Source: an uncultured Oscillospiraceae bacterium
GTDB lineage: Bacteria; Bacillota; Clostridia; Oscillospirales; Oscillospiraceae
Length of the DNA stretch: 64,000 bases
Assembly: GCA_910583885.1 (NCBI GenBank)
Contig: CAJUAC010000003.1
Span: 32,866 to 96,865, forward strand
Direction of reading: 5' to 3'
A program made the translations under genes and the position numbers. Positions 34,249 to 44,700 of this stretch are shown here, piece by piece. Within the stretch, counting starts at the first letter, position 1. Each line of letters opens with the position of its first letter. The notes under the pieces are model-generated. The model worked only from the letters and a program-made list of their open reading frames with translations. It was not told the origin of the DNA and made no database searches.

Positions 34249-35679
34249 ATGAAACTGATTTTTGAGAAGGGCGCTCCCGGCCAGCACCTGACCCTGATGC
34301 CCGCCTGCGACGTGCCGGAGGTGAATCTCTCCAGGCCCCGCACGGAGCCCCTGGAGCTGCCTCATGTATCCGAGACGGAGCTGACCCGCCACTACACAGC
34401 CCTGGCCAAGCGGGTTCACGGCGTCAACGACGGGTTCTATCCCCTGGGCTCCTGCACCATGAAGTACAACCCCAAGATCAACGAGGACATGGCAAATCTC
34501 CCCGGCTTCGCCCAGATCCACCCCCTCCAGCCGGAGGGGACGGTCCAGGGCTGCCTGGAGGCGCTGGATGCCTCCGCCAGGCTCCTGGGGGAGATCACCG
34601 GCATGGACGCCATGACCTTCCAGCCCGCCGCCGGGGCCCATGGCGAATTCACCGGCCTGCTGCTCATCAAGGCGTATCACACCCACCGGAACGACGCCGC
34701 CCGGACCAAAATCATCGTCCCCGACTCCGCCCACGGCACCAACCCCGCCTCCGCAGTGATGGCTGGCTTCACGGTGGTGAACATCCCCTCCGGCCCGGAC
34801 GGGTGCGTGGACGTGGAGGCCCTGCGCAGCGCCGTGGGCCCGGACACTGCCGGGCTCATGCTCACCAATCCCAACACCGTGGGCATCTTTGACAAGAATA
34901 TCCTGGAGATCACGAAGACCGTCCACGACGCAGGCGGGCTCTGCTACTACGACGGGGCCAATCTGAACGCGGTCATGGGCGTGGTCCGGCCCGGGGACAT
35001 GGGCTTTGACGTGATCCATCTGAACCTCCACAAGACCTTCTCCACCCCCCATGGCGGCGGCGGCCCCGGCTCCGGCGCGGTGGGCTGCAAGAAGCTTTTG
35101 GCACCCTTCCTCCCCGGCCCTGTTGTGGCAGAGGATGGGACGGGCTATCACCTGGTTCAGCCTGAGCACTCCATCGGAAGGATGAAGAATTTCTATGGCA
35201 ACTTTGCTGTGATCGTCCGGGCCCTGACCTATGTGCTCACCCTGGGGCGGGAGGGCATCCCAGAGGCGGCGAAAAACGCGGTGCTCAATGCCAACTATAT
35301 GATGAAGCGTCTGTCGGAGAAGTACGCCATGGCCTACGCCGGACCGTGTATGCACGAATTTGTCATGTGCCTCCAGGATCTGAAGGACGCCACCGGCTGC
35401 TCTGCCATGGACATTGCCAAGGGCCTGCTGGATCACGGCATCCATCCGCCCACGATGTATTTCCCCCTCATCGTCCATGAGGCGCTGATGATCGAGCCTA
35501 CGGAGACCGAGAGCCAGGATACCATGGATGCGGTCTGCGGTGTGTTCCTGCACCTGTGGGATGTGGCCCACAACGACCCCCAGGCCCTCCACAACGCCCC
35601 CACCAAAACCCCGGTGCGCCGCCTGGATGAGGTGGGCGCGGCCCGGAACCCGGTTTTGCGCTATATCCCCCATGATTAA
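34249..35679 (+). CDS. gcvPB: Glycine dehydrogenase (decarboxylating) subunit 2
   Basis: A 476-residue C-terminal half of the P protein. The PLP lysine is in HLNLHKTFSTPHGGGGPG, near residue 262. GSCTMKYNPK and HGTNPASA motifs are present. Ribosome site AAGGAGGTG lies inside the end of gcvPA, giving tight coupling. The last 8 bases overlap the start of the lipoate ligase gene. Confidence 0.97.
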   Translation: MKLIFEKGAPGQHLTLMPACDVPEVNLSRPRTEPLELPHVSETELTRHYTALAKRVHGVNDGFYPLGSCTMKYNPKINEDMANLPGFAQIHPLQPEGTVQGCLEALDASARLLGEITGMDAMTFQPAAGAHGEFTGLLLIKAYHTHRNDAARTKIIVPDSAHGTNPASAVMAGFTVVNIPSGPDGCVDVEALRSAVGPDTAGLMLTNPNTVGIFDKNILEITKTVHDAGGLCYYDGANLNAVMGVVRPGDMGFDVIHLNLHKTFSTPHGGGGPGSGAVGCKKLLAPFLPGPVVAEDGTGYHLVQPEHSIGRMKNFYGNFAVIVRALTYVLTLGREGIPEAAKNAVLNANYMMKRLSEKYAMAYAGPCMHEFVMCLQDLKDATGCSAMDIAKGLLDHGIHPPTMYFPLIVHEALMIEPTETESQDTMDAVCGVFLHLWDVAHNDPQALHNAPTKTPVRRLDEVGAARNPVLRYIPHD

Positions 35680-36658
35680 GCGCATTTTTCTCTACCGCAC
35701 GGGCTGCACTGATCCCTACCGCAACCTGGCGGTGGAGCAGTACCTGCTGGAGACGGTGCCGGAGGACGCCTGCACCCTCTACCTGTGGCAGAACCGCCGC
35801 ACAGTGGTCATCGGCCGCAACCAGAACGCCTGGAAGGAGTGCCGCGTCACGGCGCTGGAGATGGATGGCGGCTTTCTGGCCCGCCGCCTCTCCGGCGGCG
35901 GCGCGGTGTTCCATGACATGGGCAACCTGAACTTCACCTTCTTAGTGAACCAGACGGACTACGATCTGTCCCGGCAGCTGGGGGTCATTGTGGAGCTGTG
36001 CCGGACCCTCGGCATTCCGGCGGAGTGCTCGGGCCGCAACGACGTGCTCGCGGACGGGCGGAAATTCTCCGGCAACGCCTTTTATGCACACAACGGGAAA
36101 CAATACCACCATGGCACCCTGCTGGTGGATGTGGACATGGCGGCGATGGGCCGCTATCTCAGCCCCTCCCACGCCAAGCTGGAGGCCAAGGGGGTGGCGT
36201 CGGTCCGCTCTCGCGTGGTCAACCTCCGGGAGCTGAGGCCGGAGCTGACCGTCAATGCGATGGCGGAGGGGATGGAGGACGCCTTCCAGACAGTCTATGG
36301 CCTGAAGGCAGAGCGCTTGGAGGAGCGGGATCTGGACAGCGGCAGGATTGACGCTCTCATAGCGCACAACGCCGGCTGGGAGTGGATCTACGGTCGGGAG
36401 CTGGCCTGTACCCTCCAGTGCGGGGACCGGTTTGCCTGGGGTGAGGCGGAGCTGCGTCTGGCCGTGGAGGGCGGGATCATTGCCCAAGCGGCGGTGTACA
36501 CAGACGCCATGGACTGGACCCTGGCCCCAGCGGTGGAAGGGGCCCTCACAGGCTGCCGTTTCCGACTGGAGGAGATGGGACAGCGCCTGCGCGCCGCCGC
36601 CCTGGAGGACAGGGTCCGGGAGGATCTATGTGCGCTGCTGGCCCGGCAAAATATATAG
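35672..36658 (+). CDS. lplA: Lipoate-protein ligase A
   Basis: A 328-residue ligase with the lipoate-binding RRLSGGGAVFHDMGNLNFTF motif shortened here to RRLSGGGAVFHDMGNLNF, followed by GRKFSGNAF, where the lysine forms the acyl-adenylate pocket. It attaches free lipoate to GcvH. The ATG at 35672 overlaps gcvPB by 8 bases, so it is part of the same transcript; a gcv unit that carries its own scavenging ligase suggests no dedicated octanoyl route is needed here. Confidence 0.95.
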   Translation: MIKRIFLYRTGCTDPYRNLAVEQYLLETVPEDACTLYLWQNRRTVVIGRNQNAWKECRVTALEMDGGFLARRLSGGGAVFHDMGNLNFTFLVNQTDYDLSRQLGVIVELCRTLGIPAECSGRNDVLADGRKFSGNAFYAHNGKQYHHGTLLVDVDMAAMGRYLSPSHAKLEAKGVASVRSRVVNLRELRPELTVNAMAEGMEDAFQTVYGLKAERLEERDLDSGRIDALIAHNAGWEWIYGRELACTLQCGDRFAWGEAELRLAVEGGIIAQAAVYTDAMDWTLAPAVEGALTGCRFRLEEMGQRLRAAALEDRVREDLCALLARQNI

Positions 36659-36675
36659 GATGGAGGAACAGACGT

Positions 36676-38043
36676 ATGGAACACTACGGATTACTTGTTA
36701 TTGGTGCGGGGCCCGGGGGCTATGAGGCGGCCCTGCGCGCCGCCAAGCTGGGGATCAGAACTGCCGTCGTGGAGAACCGGGATGTGGGCGGCACATGCCT
36801 CAACCGGGGCTGCATCCCCACCAAGAGCCTGCTGCACGCTGCGGAGATCGCTGTAGGCCTGGAGAAGGGTGTCGAATGGGGAATTACCGCCGAAAGCCTC
36901 TCTGTGGACTTTGCCGCCGTCCACCGGAAGAAAACAGAGGTGACAGAGAAGCTCCGCGCCGGTGTGGAGGGCCTGCTCAGGCAGAAAAAGGTGGAGCTTC
37001 TCCAAGGCACCGGCACCATCCTGGCGCCAAACCGGGTGTCTGTGGACGGGACTGAGTACAGCGCGGACAACATTCTGATTGCCACCGGCTCCGTCCCCGC
37101 CCGTCCCCCGATCCCTGGCCTGGAGCACGCCATCACCTCTGACGAGGTGCTCTCGGACCAGGCGCGTGTTTACAGGTCCCTGGTCATTATCGGCGGCGGG
37201 GTGATCGGCGTGGAGCTGGCCTGCGTCTATCAGGCTATGGGCTGTCAGGTGACGATCGTGGAGGCCATGGATCGCATCCTGCCCAACATGGACCGGGAGA
37301 TCTGCCAAAATATGGCCATGCTCCTCAAGCGCCGGGGCGCGGCGGTGCATACCGGCTGCATGGTCAGCGCGGTGGAGAAGGACGGGGACGGTCTTGCGGT
37401 CCGCTATACCTGCAAGGACCAGCCCGGGGAGGCCCGGGGGGAGGCGGTTCTGTGCGCCATCGGCCGCCGCCCCAATACGGCGGGCCTCTTCGGCGAAGGC
37501 TTTGCTGTGGATATGGAGCGGGGCCGAATTCTGGTGGATGAGCATTTCCAGACCAGCGTGCCCGGTGTGTACGCCATTGGGGATGTTTCCTCCAAAATCC
37601 AGCTGGCCCATGTGGCTGCCGCCCAGGGCATCGCCTGTGTGGAGCGGCTGGCGGGCCGGGAGCCGCTGGTGGATGCAGCCCTGGTTCCCAGCTGCATTTA
37701 CACCAGCCCGGAGATCGCCTCCATCGGCATCACCGCCGATGAGGCCAAGGCCGCTGGCCGGGCGGTGAAGGTGGGTAAAGCCCTCATGTCCGCCAACGGC
37801 AAGACGGTGATTGCCGCCGGGGAACGGGGATTTATCAAGATCGTGGCCGACGCCTCCACCGGAGTCGTCCTGGGCGCCCAGCTCATGTGCGAGCGGGCCA
37901 CAGACATGCTCTCGGAGCTGACAGAGGCGGTGGTCAACGGCCTGACCGCCCGGCAGCTGGCCCGGGTCATGCGGCCCCACCCCACCTTTGAGGAGGCGGT
38001 GTCCGCCGCCGTGGAGGATCTTCTGGAGAAGCTGGAGAAATGA
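36676..38043 (+). CDS. lpdA: Dihydrolipoyl dehydrogenase (L protein)
   Basis: A 455-residue flavoprotein disulfide reductase. FAD loop GAGPGGYEAA is at residues 10-19, the redox cysteines are C41 and C46 in GGTCLNRGCIPTKS, the NAD loop is IIGGGVIGVE, and the C-terminal HPTFEEA contains the catalytic histidine. It reoxidises dihydrolipoyl-GcvH. Ribosome site TGGAGGAAC, 17 bases after lplA. It completes the glycine cleavage system in one unit. Confidence 0.97.
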   Translation: MEHYGLLVIGAGPGGYEAALRAAKLGIRTAVVENRDVGGTCLNRGCIPTKSLLHAAEIAVGLEKGVEWGITAESLSVDFAAVHRKKTEVTEKLRAGVEGLLRQKKVELLQGTGTILAPNRVSVDGTEYSADNILIATGSVPARPPIPGLEHAITSDEVLSDQARVYRSLVIIGGGVIGVELACVYQAMGCQVTIVEAMDRILPNMDREICQNMAMLLKRRGAAVHTGCMVSAVEKDGDGLAVRYTCKDQPGEARGEAVLCAIGRRPNTAGLFGEGFAVDMERGRILVDEHFQTSVPGVYAIGDVSSKIQLAHVAAAQGIACVERLAGREPLVDAALVPSCIYTSPEIASIGITADEAKAAGRAVKVGKALMSANGKTVIAAGERGFIKIVADASTGVVLGAQLMCERATDMLSELTEAVVNGLTARQLARVMRPHPTFEEAVSAAVEDLLEKLEK

Positions 38044-38139
38044 GGGGACCTCAGAAGCGGTCCTGCGGGAAAATCCCCGGCAGAGCCGTTTCCGGGGCCC
38101 TATCCCTGAGAAATATATGGACGGGAGCTTGCACATGCG

Positions 38140-38340
38140 TCATATCCATGTGAAACAGCTGGAGGTCTTGGCAGCCATGGTCTGGAGCTGATCCCAGCCG
38201 CAGATCTCGTAGATGATGTTGCGCACAAAGGCGCTGCCCGTGAAGTCCGGCAGGGCGGGGTAGGCCACCCTGCCGGGGTACTGCTGGCAGTAAGCCAGAG
38301 GACAGGCACGCGGATAGGCGTGCCTGTCCTCTGGCTGGTA
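38140..38340 (-). pseudogene. C-terminal remnant of an unidentified protein
   Basis: An open minus-strand frame ends with TGA at 38140 and reads CQQYPGRVAYPALPDFTGS followed by AFVRNIIYEICGWDQLQ, which looks like a genuine folded protein end. There is no start, and its upstream edge runs into the inverted repeat at 38293-38336. Family not recognised. Probably what remains of a displaced gene. Confidence 0.4.
38293..38336. repeat. Perfect 19-bp inverted repeat
   Basis: Arms 38293-38311 and 38318-38336 are perfectly complementary around a 6-base loop. On the plus strand it lies 250 bases past lpdA and may stop the gcv transcript, but no T tract follows, so it could also be the end of a small mobile element next to the gene remnant. 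Confidence 0.75.
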
Positions 38341-38379
38341 TAATCAGCACAGCTGAAATATGAAAGTGGCTATCCTACG

Positions 38380-38413
38380 AGGGGGTCCCGCCCAAGTGCA
38401 GGCGGAACCCCCT
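38380..38413 (-). terminator. Stem-loop after the GRAM-like gene
   Basis: An 11-12 bp stem (GGGGGTCCCGCC with GGCGGAACCCCC, one mismatch) 20 bases past the stop of the minus-strand gene at 38433. T tract is weak. Confidence 0.7.
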
Positions 38414-38432
38414 ATATCATATCTTCTGCCAG

Positions 38433-38762
38433 TCAGTTCACGCCGCCCAGGGCCTGCATCATTTTCTCCCGCTTGGTCACGGAAAAGGTGTGCTTTTTCC
38501 CGTTCTTCAGCTTCACCTTAATCCCGGTGGGGATGATCTTGATCAAGCCAGGGCCCACGTTGCACTTTTTCAGCTCCGCTACGTCGGACAGCTCAAACTC
38601 CACGGCGTTCTCCTTTGCCGCACCAAGGATCGTCTTATAGCGGAACGCACAGCGCTGGTTGGTCACCTGGTACAGGCCAGACCCCTGCCCCAGCCCTTCC
38701 CACAGGTCGCCGGACATCTCCAGCATCACCTTTTCATTCTCACGCAGCTGTAAAAGATCCAC
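38433..38762 (-). CDS. Small GRAM/PH-like domain protein
   Basis: A 109-residue protein with a beta-rich pattern resembling bacterial GRAM/PH domains: MLEMSGDLWEG, GLYQVTNQRCAFRYKT, then IKVKLKNGKKHTFSVTKRE. No signal peptide or membrane segment. Start is GTG at 38762 after GAAGGGAAGGAA. Such domains usually bind lipid or protein, but its role here is unknown. It is transcribed alone. Confidence 0.72.
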   Translation of the reverse strand: MDLLQLRENEKVMLEMSGDLWEGLGQGSGLYQVTNQRCAFRYKTILGAAKENAVEFELSDVAELKKCNVGPGLIKIIPTGIKVKLKNGKKHTFSVTKREKMMQALGGVN

Positions 38763-38943
38763 ACTCGTTCCTTCCCTTCACTCATAAAATTCAGGAAACG
38801 GGCACACGGACGCGTCCCCTGCTTCCAGGCAGAGTATACCAAAAAACGCCGGATTTCGCAAGGGGGGGCATACTGCTTTTGTGTCATCCCACCCCATGGC
38901 AGGCAGGACAGGCGCAGGATGTTCCTGCGCCCGTCCGATCCGC

Positions 38944-41541
38944 TTATTTCCCGTAATATGCCCGCAAGTACATTTCCTTGATCTCGCTCATCAGAGGGTA
39001 TCTGGGATTCGCGCCGGTACACTGGTCATCAAAGGCCTGCTCCACCATGGCATCCAGGGTGTCCAGGAAGTCCTTTTCTTCCACACCATAATCCCTGATA
39101 GATGCCTTGATGCCCACTGCCCTCTTCAGCTCCTCGATCTTCCCGATGAGCTTCTGCACAGCCTCCCCGTCGCTCTGGGCGCTGATGCCGCAGAAACGGG
39201 CGCACTCGGCATACCGGGCCATGGTGTGGGGGAATTGGTACTGGGAGAAGGTCCCCATCTTGGCCGGGCACTCCGCACTGTTGAACTCCACCACCAGGGA
39301 GATCAGCAGGGCATTCGCCACGCCGTGGGGCAGGTGGTGGAACGCCCCTAGCTTGTGTGCCATGGAGTGGCACACGCCCAGGAAGGCATTGGCAAAGGCC
39401 ATCCCCGCCAGGCAGGATGCGTCAGCCATCTTCTGCCGGGCCTCCAGGTCCGTCCCGTCTGCATAGGCAGCAGGCAGATAGTCAAAGACGTTCTTCATCG
39501 CCTTCAGCGCCAGGCCGTCGGTGTAATCGGTGGCCATCACGGAGGCATATGCCTCCAGTGCGTGGGTCAGCACATCTACGCCGCTGGCGCTGGTCAGCCC
39601 CTTGGGTTGGCTCATCATGTTGTCTACGTCCACAACCGCCATGTTGGGCAGCAGCTCATAGTCCGCCAGGGGGTATTTCACACCGCTGTCCTGGTCGGTA
39701 ATCACTGCAAAGGGCGTCACCTCGCTGCCGGTACCGGAGGAGGTGGGAATGGCCACAAAATAGGCCTTTTCCCCCATCTTGGGGAAGGTATATACCCGCT
39801 TGCGGATATCCACAAAGCGCATGGCGAGATCCTGGAAGTCCACCTCCGGGTGCTCATACATCACCCACATGATTTTGCCGGCGTCCATGGCGGAGCCGCC
39901 GCCCAGGGCAATGATGACATCAGGCTGGAAAGCCGCCATGGCCCTGGCGCCCTCCTGGGCGTTGGCAAGGGTGGGGTCTGGCTGGACGTTGGAGAATACG
40001 GTATAAGCGATCCCCAGCTCGTCGAGCTTGTCAGTGATGGGCTTCGTGTAGCCGTTTTGGCAGAGGAAGGTGTCCGTGACGAGGAACGCCCGCTTCTTCC
40101 CCAGCACGTCACGCAGCTCGTTGAGGGCCACCGGCATACAGCCCTTCTTGAAATAGACCTTCTGAGGGGCCCGGAACCACAGCATATTCTCTCTCCTCTC
40201 CGCGACAGATTTGATGTTCAGCAGGTGCATGGGGCCCACGTTCTCACTGACAGAGTTCCCGCCCCAGGAGCCGCAGCCCAGTGTCAGGGAGGGGCGCAGC
40301 TTGAAATTGTAGAGGTCTCCGATGCCGCCGTGGCTGGAGGGGGTGTTGACTACCACGCGGCAGGCCCGCATGGCGCTGGCAAACTGGTCCAGGCGGTCCC
40401 TCCGGTTGGGGTTGATGTACAGGGAGGCGGTGTGGCCGATGCCGCCGTCCTCTACCAGCTTTTCCGCCTTGGCTACTGCCTCATCAAAGGTGCCCGCCCG
40501 GTACATGGCCAGTATGGGGGAGAGCTTCTCGTGGGCAAAGGGCTCGCTGATGTCCACGCTCTCCACCTCACCGATGAGGATTTTCACTGTGGGATCCACG
40601 CTGATCCCCGCCATCCCGGCGATCTTCGCGGCACTCTGGCCCACGATCTTGGCGTTGAGCACGTCATTGACGAGGATGGTTCCGCGCACCTTATCCAGCT
40701 CATCGCCGGTAAGGAAATGGCAGCCCCGGGCAGCAAACTCCCGCTTCACCTCGTCATAGATGTCCCCCAGCACCGTGACAGACTGCTCACTGGCGCAGAT
40801 CATGCCGTTGTCAAAGGTCTTGGAGTGGATGATGGAGCTGACGGCCATCTGGATATCCGCCGAGCTGTCAATCACTACAGGGACGTTGCCCGCCCCTACG
40901 CCCACGGCGGGCTTGCCGGAGGAGTAGGCCGCCTTTACCATGCCCGGGCCGCCGGTAGCCAGGATCAGGTCCGCCTCCTGCATAGCCTGGTTGGTCAGCT
41001 CCAGGGAGGGGGCGTCGATCCAGCCGATCACCCCCTCGGGTGCGCCCGCCTTGACAGCGGCCTCCAGGACAATCCGGGCGGCCGCAATGGTGCAGGCCCT
41101 GGCCCGTGGATGGGGGGAGAAGAGAATGGCGTTGCGGGTTTTCAAGGCAATGAGGGCCTTGAAAATGGCGGTGGATGTGGGGTTGGTGGTGGGGATCACT
41201 GCGGCGATGAGGCCCACGGGCTCGGCAATCTTCCGGAAGCCGAAGGCCGGGTCGTCCTCGATCACGCCGCAGGTCTTCATGCCCTTATAGGCGTTGTAGA
41301 TGTACTCCGCAGCGTAGTGGTTCTTGATGACCTTGTCCTCCACTACGCCCATGCCGGTCTCCTCCACGGCCATCTTTGCCAGGGGGATGCGCTGCATATT
41401 GGCAGCCTTGGCCGCCTCGAAGAAGATGCGGTCCACCTGCTCCTGGGAATAGGCGGCAAACTGCCGCTGGGCCTGGCGCATGGCCGCGAGCTTTTCTGCG
41501 AGGGCCTGGGCGCTGTCAATCGTGGTATTGTAATCAGCCAT
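38944..41541 (-). CDS. adhE: Bifunctional acetaldehyde-CoA/alcohol dehydrogenase
   Basis: An 865-residue AdhE, normal length. The N-terminal aldehyde dehydrogenase domain turns acetyl-CoA into acetaldehyde using the cysteine in FDNGMICASEQS. After a linker near residue 450, the Fe-dependent alcohol dehydrogenase domain makes ethanol, with GGGSAMDAGKIMW and the metal histidines in CHSMAHKLGAFHHLPHG. It regenerates NAD+ during fermentation. Ribosome site GGGAGG. The strong promoter at 41616-41644 is overlapped and followed by Rex-type operators, so expression should rise when NADH is high. Confidence 0.98.
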   Translation of the reverse strand: MADYNTTIDSAQALAEKLAAMRQAQRQFAAYSQEQVDRIFFEAAKAANMQRIPLAKMAVEETGMGVVEDKVIKNHYAAEYIYNAYKGMKTCGVIEDDPAFGFRKIAEPVGLIAAVIPTTNPTSTAIFKALIALKTRNAILFSPHPRARACTIAAARIVLEAAVKAGAPEGVIGWIDAPSLELTNQAMQEADLILATGGPGMVKAAYSSGKPAVGVGAGNVPVVIDSSADIQMAVSSIIHSKTFDNGMICASEQSVTVLGDIYDEVKREFAARGCHFLTGDELDKVRGTILVNDVLNAKIVGQSAAKIAGMAGISVDPTVKILIGEVESVDISEPFAHEKLSPILAMYRAGTFDEAVAKAEKLVEDGGIGHTASLYINPNRRDRLDQFASAMRACRVVVNTPSSHGGIGDLYNFKLRPSLTLGCGSWGGNSVSENVGPMHLLNIKSVAERRENMLWFRAPQKVYFKKGCMPVALNELRDVLGKKRAFLVTDTFLCQNGYTKPITDKLDELGIAYTVFSNVQPDPTLANAQEGARAMAAFQPDVIIALGGGSAMDAGKIMWVMYEHPEVDFQDLAMRFVDIRKRVYTFPKMGEKAYFVAIPTSSGTGSEVTPFAVITDQDSGVKYPLADYELLPNMAVVDVDNMMSQPKGLTSASGVDVLTHALEAYASVMATDYTDGLALKAMKNVFDYLPAAYADGTDLEARQKMADASCLAGMAFANAFLGVCHSMAHKLGAFHHLPHGVANALLISLVVEFNSAECPAKMGTFSQYQFPHTMARYAECARFCGISAQSDGEAVQKLIGKIEELKRAVGIKASIRDYGVEEKDFLDTLDAMVEQAFDDQCTGANPRYPLMSEIKEMYLRAYYGK

Positions 41542-41584
41542 TGGTCTGTCCTCCCATAGTCGATCAGAATCGGGTGAAACCGTT

Positions 41585-41602
41585 TCGTTAATTATTTAAC
41601 AA
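41585..41602 (-). promoter_or_regulatory. Rex-type operator downstream of the adhE start site
   Basis: TCGTTAATTATTTAACAA matches the Rex consensus TTGTTAA-N4-TTAACAA at all but one defined position. It lies just after the expected transcription start, where a repressor would block elongation. Confidence 0.85.
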
Positions 41603-41615
41603 TTTCACTGTTGAC

Positions 41616-41644
41616 AGTATAGCACTTCGTTAAACTTTTGTCAA
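41616..41644 (-). promoter_or_regulatory. SigmaA promoter of adhE with second Rex-like site
   Basis: Minus-strand TTGACA (41639-41644), 17-base spacer, TATACT (41616-41621). A second, weaker Rex-like site TCGTTAAACTTTTGTCAA covers 41627-41644 and overlaps the -35 box. Confidence 0.88.
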
Positions 41645-41688
41645 TAGCCTCTGTAAAATCATTTTGCCAAATGTGGCACACAACGTCA

Positions 41689-41721
41689 GGCAGCCCCCGC
41701 TTCCAAAAAGCGGGGGCTGCC
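41689..41721 (-). terminator. Stem-loop between the Sel1 gene and adhE
   Basis: A perfect 14-bp stem (41689-41702 with 41708-41721) 30 bases beyond the stop of the Sel1-repeat gene. No T tract follows, but its stability and place make termination likely. Confidence 0.65.
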
Positions 41722-41749
41722 TGCAAAAACGCTATCAGGTTGGGGCCGC

Positions 41750-44700
41750 TCAATCCCTCTGCCAGGGGAACCGGAACCGCTTGCGGCCCTTCAGGCGCTT
41801 GAGGGCCTCTTCCGCCTCCTCACAGTCCTGCTGTGCGGCTTTTTGATAGAGCTGCTCTGCCTTTTTCAGATCCTTGGCCACGCCGCGGCCCGCCTCATAG
41901 CACTGCCCCAAGCTGTACTGGGCGCGGGCGTTCCCCTTCTCCGCCGCCTGGCGGTAGAGGGCCGCTGCCCTGGCGGCGTCCCGCTGTACCCCCATCCCCT
42001 TCTCATAGCAGACGCCCAGGGCACAGGTGCCGTCGGCATAGCCGGCCTCGTGGGCCTGGATGTACAGCCCCGCCGCCTTTTTCCAGTCCTTTGCTACGCC
42101 AAAGCCATTTTCGTAGCACTCCCCCAGGAAAAACTGGGCACGGGGGTGGTTCTGCCCCGCCGCCTTGGCAAACCAGGCAGCCGCCTGGCCGTCGTCCTCC
42201 TCCACAGCAATGCCGTGGTAGTAGAAGAACCCCAGGTTGCATTGGGCGCGGGCATTGCCCTGCTCCGCCGCCTGGCGGTACAGCCGCGCCGCCTCCTGTA
42301 CGTCCGCCTCCACGCCCCGGCCCAGCTCATAGCACAGACCCAGGGCACAGGTCCCCCCGGCATACCCGTTGTCATGGGCAGCGCGGTAGAACGACAGCGC
42401 CCGCCCCAGGTCGGCGCCTACGCCGTAGCCGTGCTCGTAGCACTCCCCCAGCAGCATCTGGGCGCGGGGGTAGCCGCTCTGGGCTGCCTTTTCAAACCAG
42501 TGTACCGCCTGGAGGTTGTCCTCCTCCAGGCCGATGCCCTGATAATAGCAGTACCCCAAGCAGCACTGGGCGCGGGCATTCCCTCTTTCCGCCGCCTGGC
42601 GGTAGAAGGACGCCGCCTTTTCCTTGTCAATGGCTACGCCGTAGCCATACTCATAGCACTCCCCCAGCAGCATCTGGGCACGGGGATAGCCGCTCTGGGC
42701 CGCCTTATCGAACCAGCGCACCGCCTCCCGGTCATCCTCCTCCACGCCGATGCCCTGGTAGTAACAGTACCCCAGGCAGCACTGGGCGCGGGTATTCCCC
42801 TTTTCCGCCGCCTGGCGGTAGAGGGACACTGCCTTCTTCTGATCCTGCTCCACGCCGTCCCCGAATTCATAGCAAACCCCCAGCGCACAGGTGGCCGGCA
42901 GGTAGCCCTGGGCATGGGAGGCCTGGTAGAGCTCCGCCGCCCGCTTCTCGTCCTGCTCCACGCCATAGCCATGCTCACAGCACTCCCCCAGCAGCATCTG
43001 GGCACGGGGGTAGCCGCTCTGGGCCGCCTTTTCAAACCAGCGCACCGCCTCGGCATCGTCTTCCTCTACGCCGACCCCTTGGTAGTAGCAGTAGCCCAAG
43101 CAGCACTGGGCGCGGACGTGCCCCTTCTGTGCCGCCTCGCGGTAGAGGGCCACCGCCTTTTCCTTGTCCATCTCCACGCCGCAGCCACTTTCATAGCACA
43201 GCCCCAGCGCACAGGTTGCCGGGGTGTGGCCGCCCTCGTGGGCGGCCTGGTAGAGCTCCACTGCCCGCTTCTCGTCCTGCTCCACGCCATAGCCGTTTTC
43301 GTAGCACTCCCCCAGCAGCTGCTGGGCCCGGGCGTGTTCCTTTTGGGCGGCCAGCATAAACCAGTGGACTGCCTCCCGGTCGTCCATCTCCACGCCAATT
43401 CCCTGGTAGTAGCAGTAACCCAGGTTGCACTGGGCGCGGACATCCCCCGCCTCAGCGGCCCGGCGGTAGAGGGCTACCGCCTGCGCCAGATCCTGCTCCA
43501 CACCGCGGCCCAGCTCATAGCACAGACCCAGGGAGCAGGTGGCCGGGGTGTGGCCGCCCTCATGGGCGGCCTGATAGAGCTCTGCCGCCCGCGCCCAGTC
43601 CTTTTCCACGCCGCAGCCCAGCTCATAACACTGGCCCAGCAGGTACTGGGCCCGCGGATACCCGCTGGCCGCCGCCTGGGCAAACCAATCGGCCGCCGCA
43701 TTGTCATCCATCTCTGTGCCAATTCCCTGGTAGCAGCAGTAGCCCAGGTTGCACTGGGCGCGGACATCCCCCGCCTCAGCAGCCTGGCGGTAGAGCTCCA
43801 CTGCCCTCCCCTTGTCCGCCGGTACGCCGCGGCCCAGCTCGTAGCACAGCCCCAGCGCGCAGCTCCCCGGCGCATAGCCCTTCTCACTGGCGGCGGCGTA
43901 CAGCTTCACCGCCTTTTCCAGATCCTGCTCCACACCGTAGCCGAAATCGTAGCACTCCCCCAGCAGGTTCAGCGCCCGGGGATAGCCCTGCTCCGCCGCC
44001 TGGGCAAACCAATCGGCCGCCTGGGCGTCGTCCTCCTCTACGCCGATGCCCTGGTAGTAGCAGTAGCCCAGGTTGCACTGGGCCGGCGCGTAGCCGCGGC
44101 CGGCCGCCTGGCGGTAGAGCTCTGCCGCCTTGTCCTGGTCTGCCTCCACGCCGCAGCCCGTCTCATAGCACAGCCCCAGCGCACAGGTGGCGGGAGGGTA
44201 GCCGTCCTCATGGGCCTGGCGGTAGAGCTCCGCCGCCTTCTGCTCGTCCTTCTCCACCCCCTGCCCATACTCATAGCATTGGGCGATCAGGTACTGGGCC
44301 CGGATGTAGCCCTGCCCGGCGGCCTCCTGGTAGAGCTGGGCAGCCTTCTCGTGGTCCACCTCCACCCCTGCGCCCCGGTCATAGCAGACGCCCAGGGCGC
44401 AGGTCCCCTCGTCATACTGCTGCTCGTGGGCGGCCCGGTAGAGCTGGATCGCCTTCTCCATATCCTGCTCCACACCATAGCCGTTTTCAAAGCACTCCCC
44501 CATCAGCACCTGGGCACGGGGGTATCCCTGCTGGGCGGCCTTGGCAAACCACATAGCCGCCTCGTTGTCATCCTCCTCCACGCCGATGCCGCGGTAGTAG
44601 AAGAACCCCAGGTTACACTGGGCGGGCGCAAAATCCTGCTCAGCGGCCTCCCGGTAGAGCTCCGCCGCCCGCCCCTTGTCCATCTCCACACCATGGCCCA

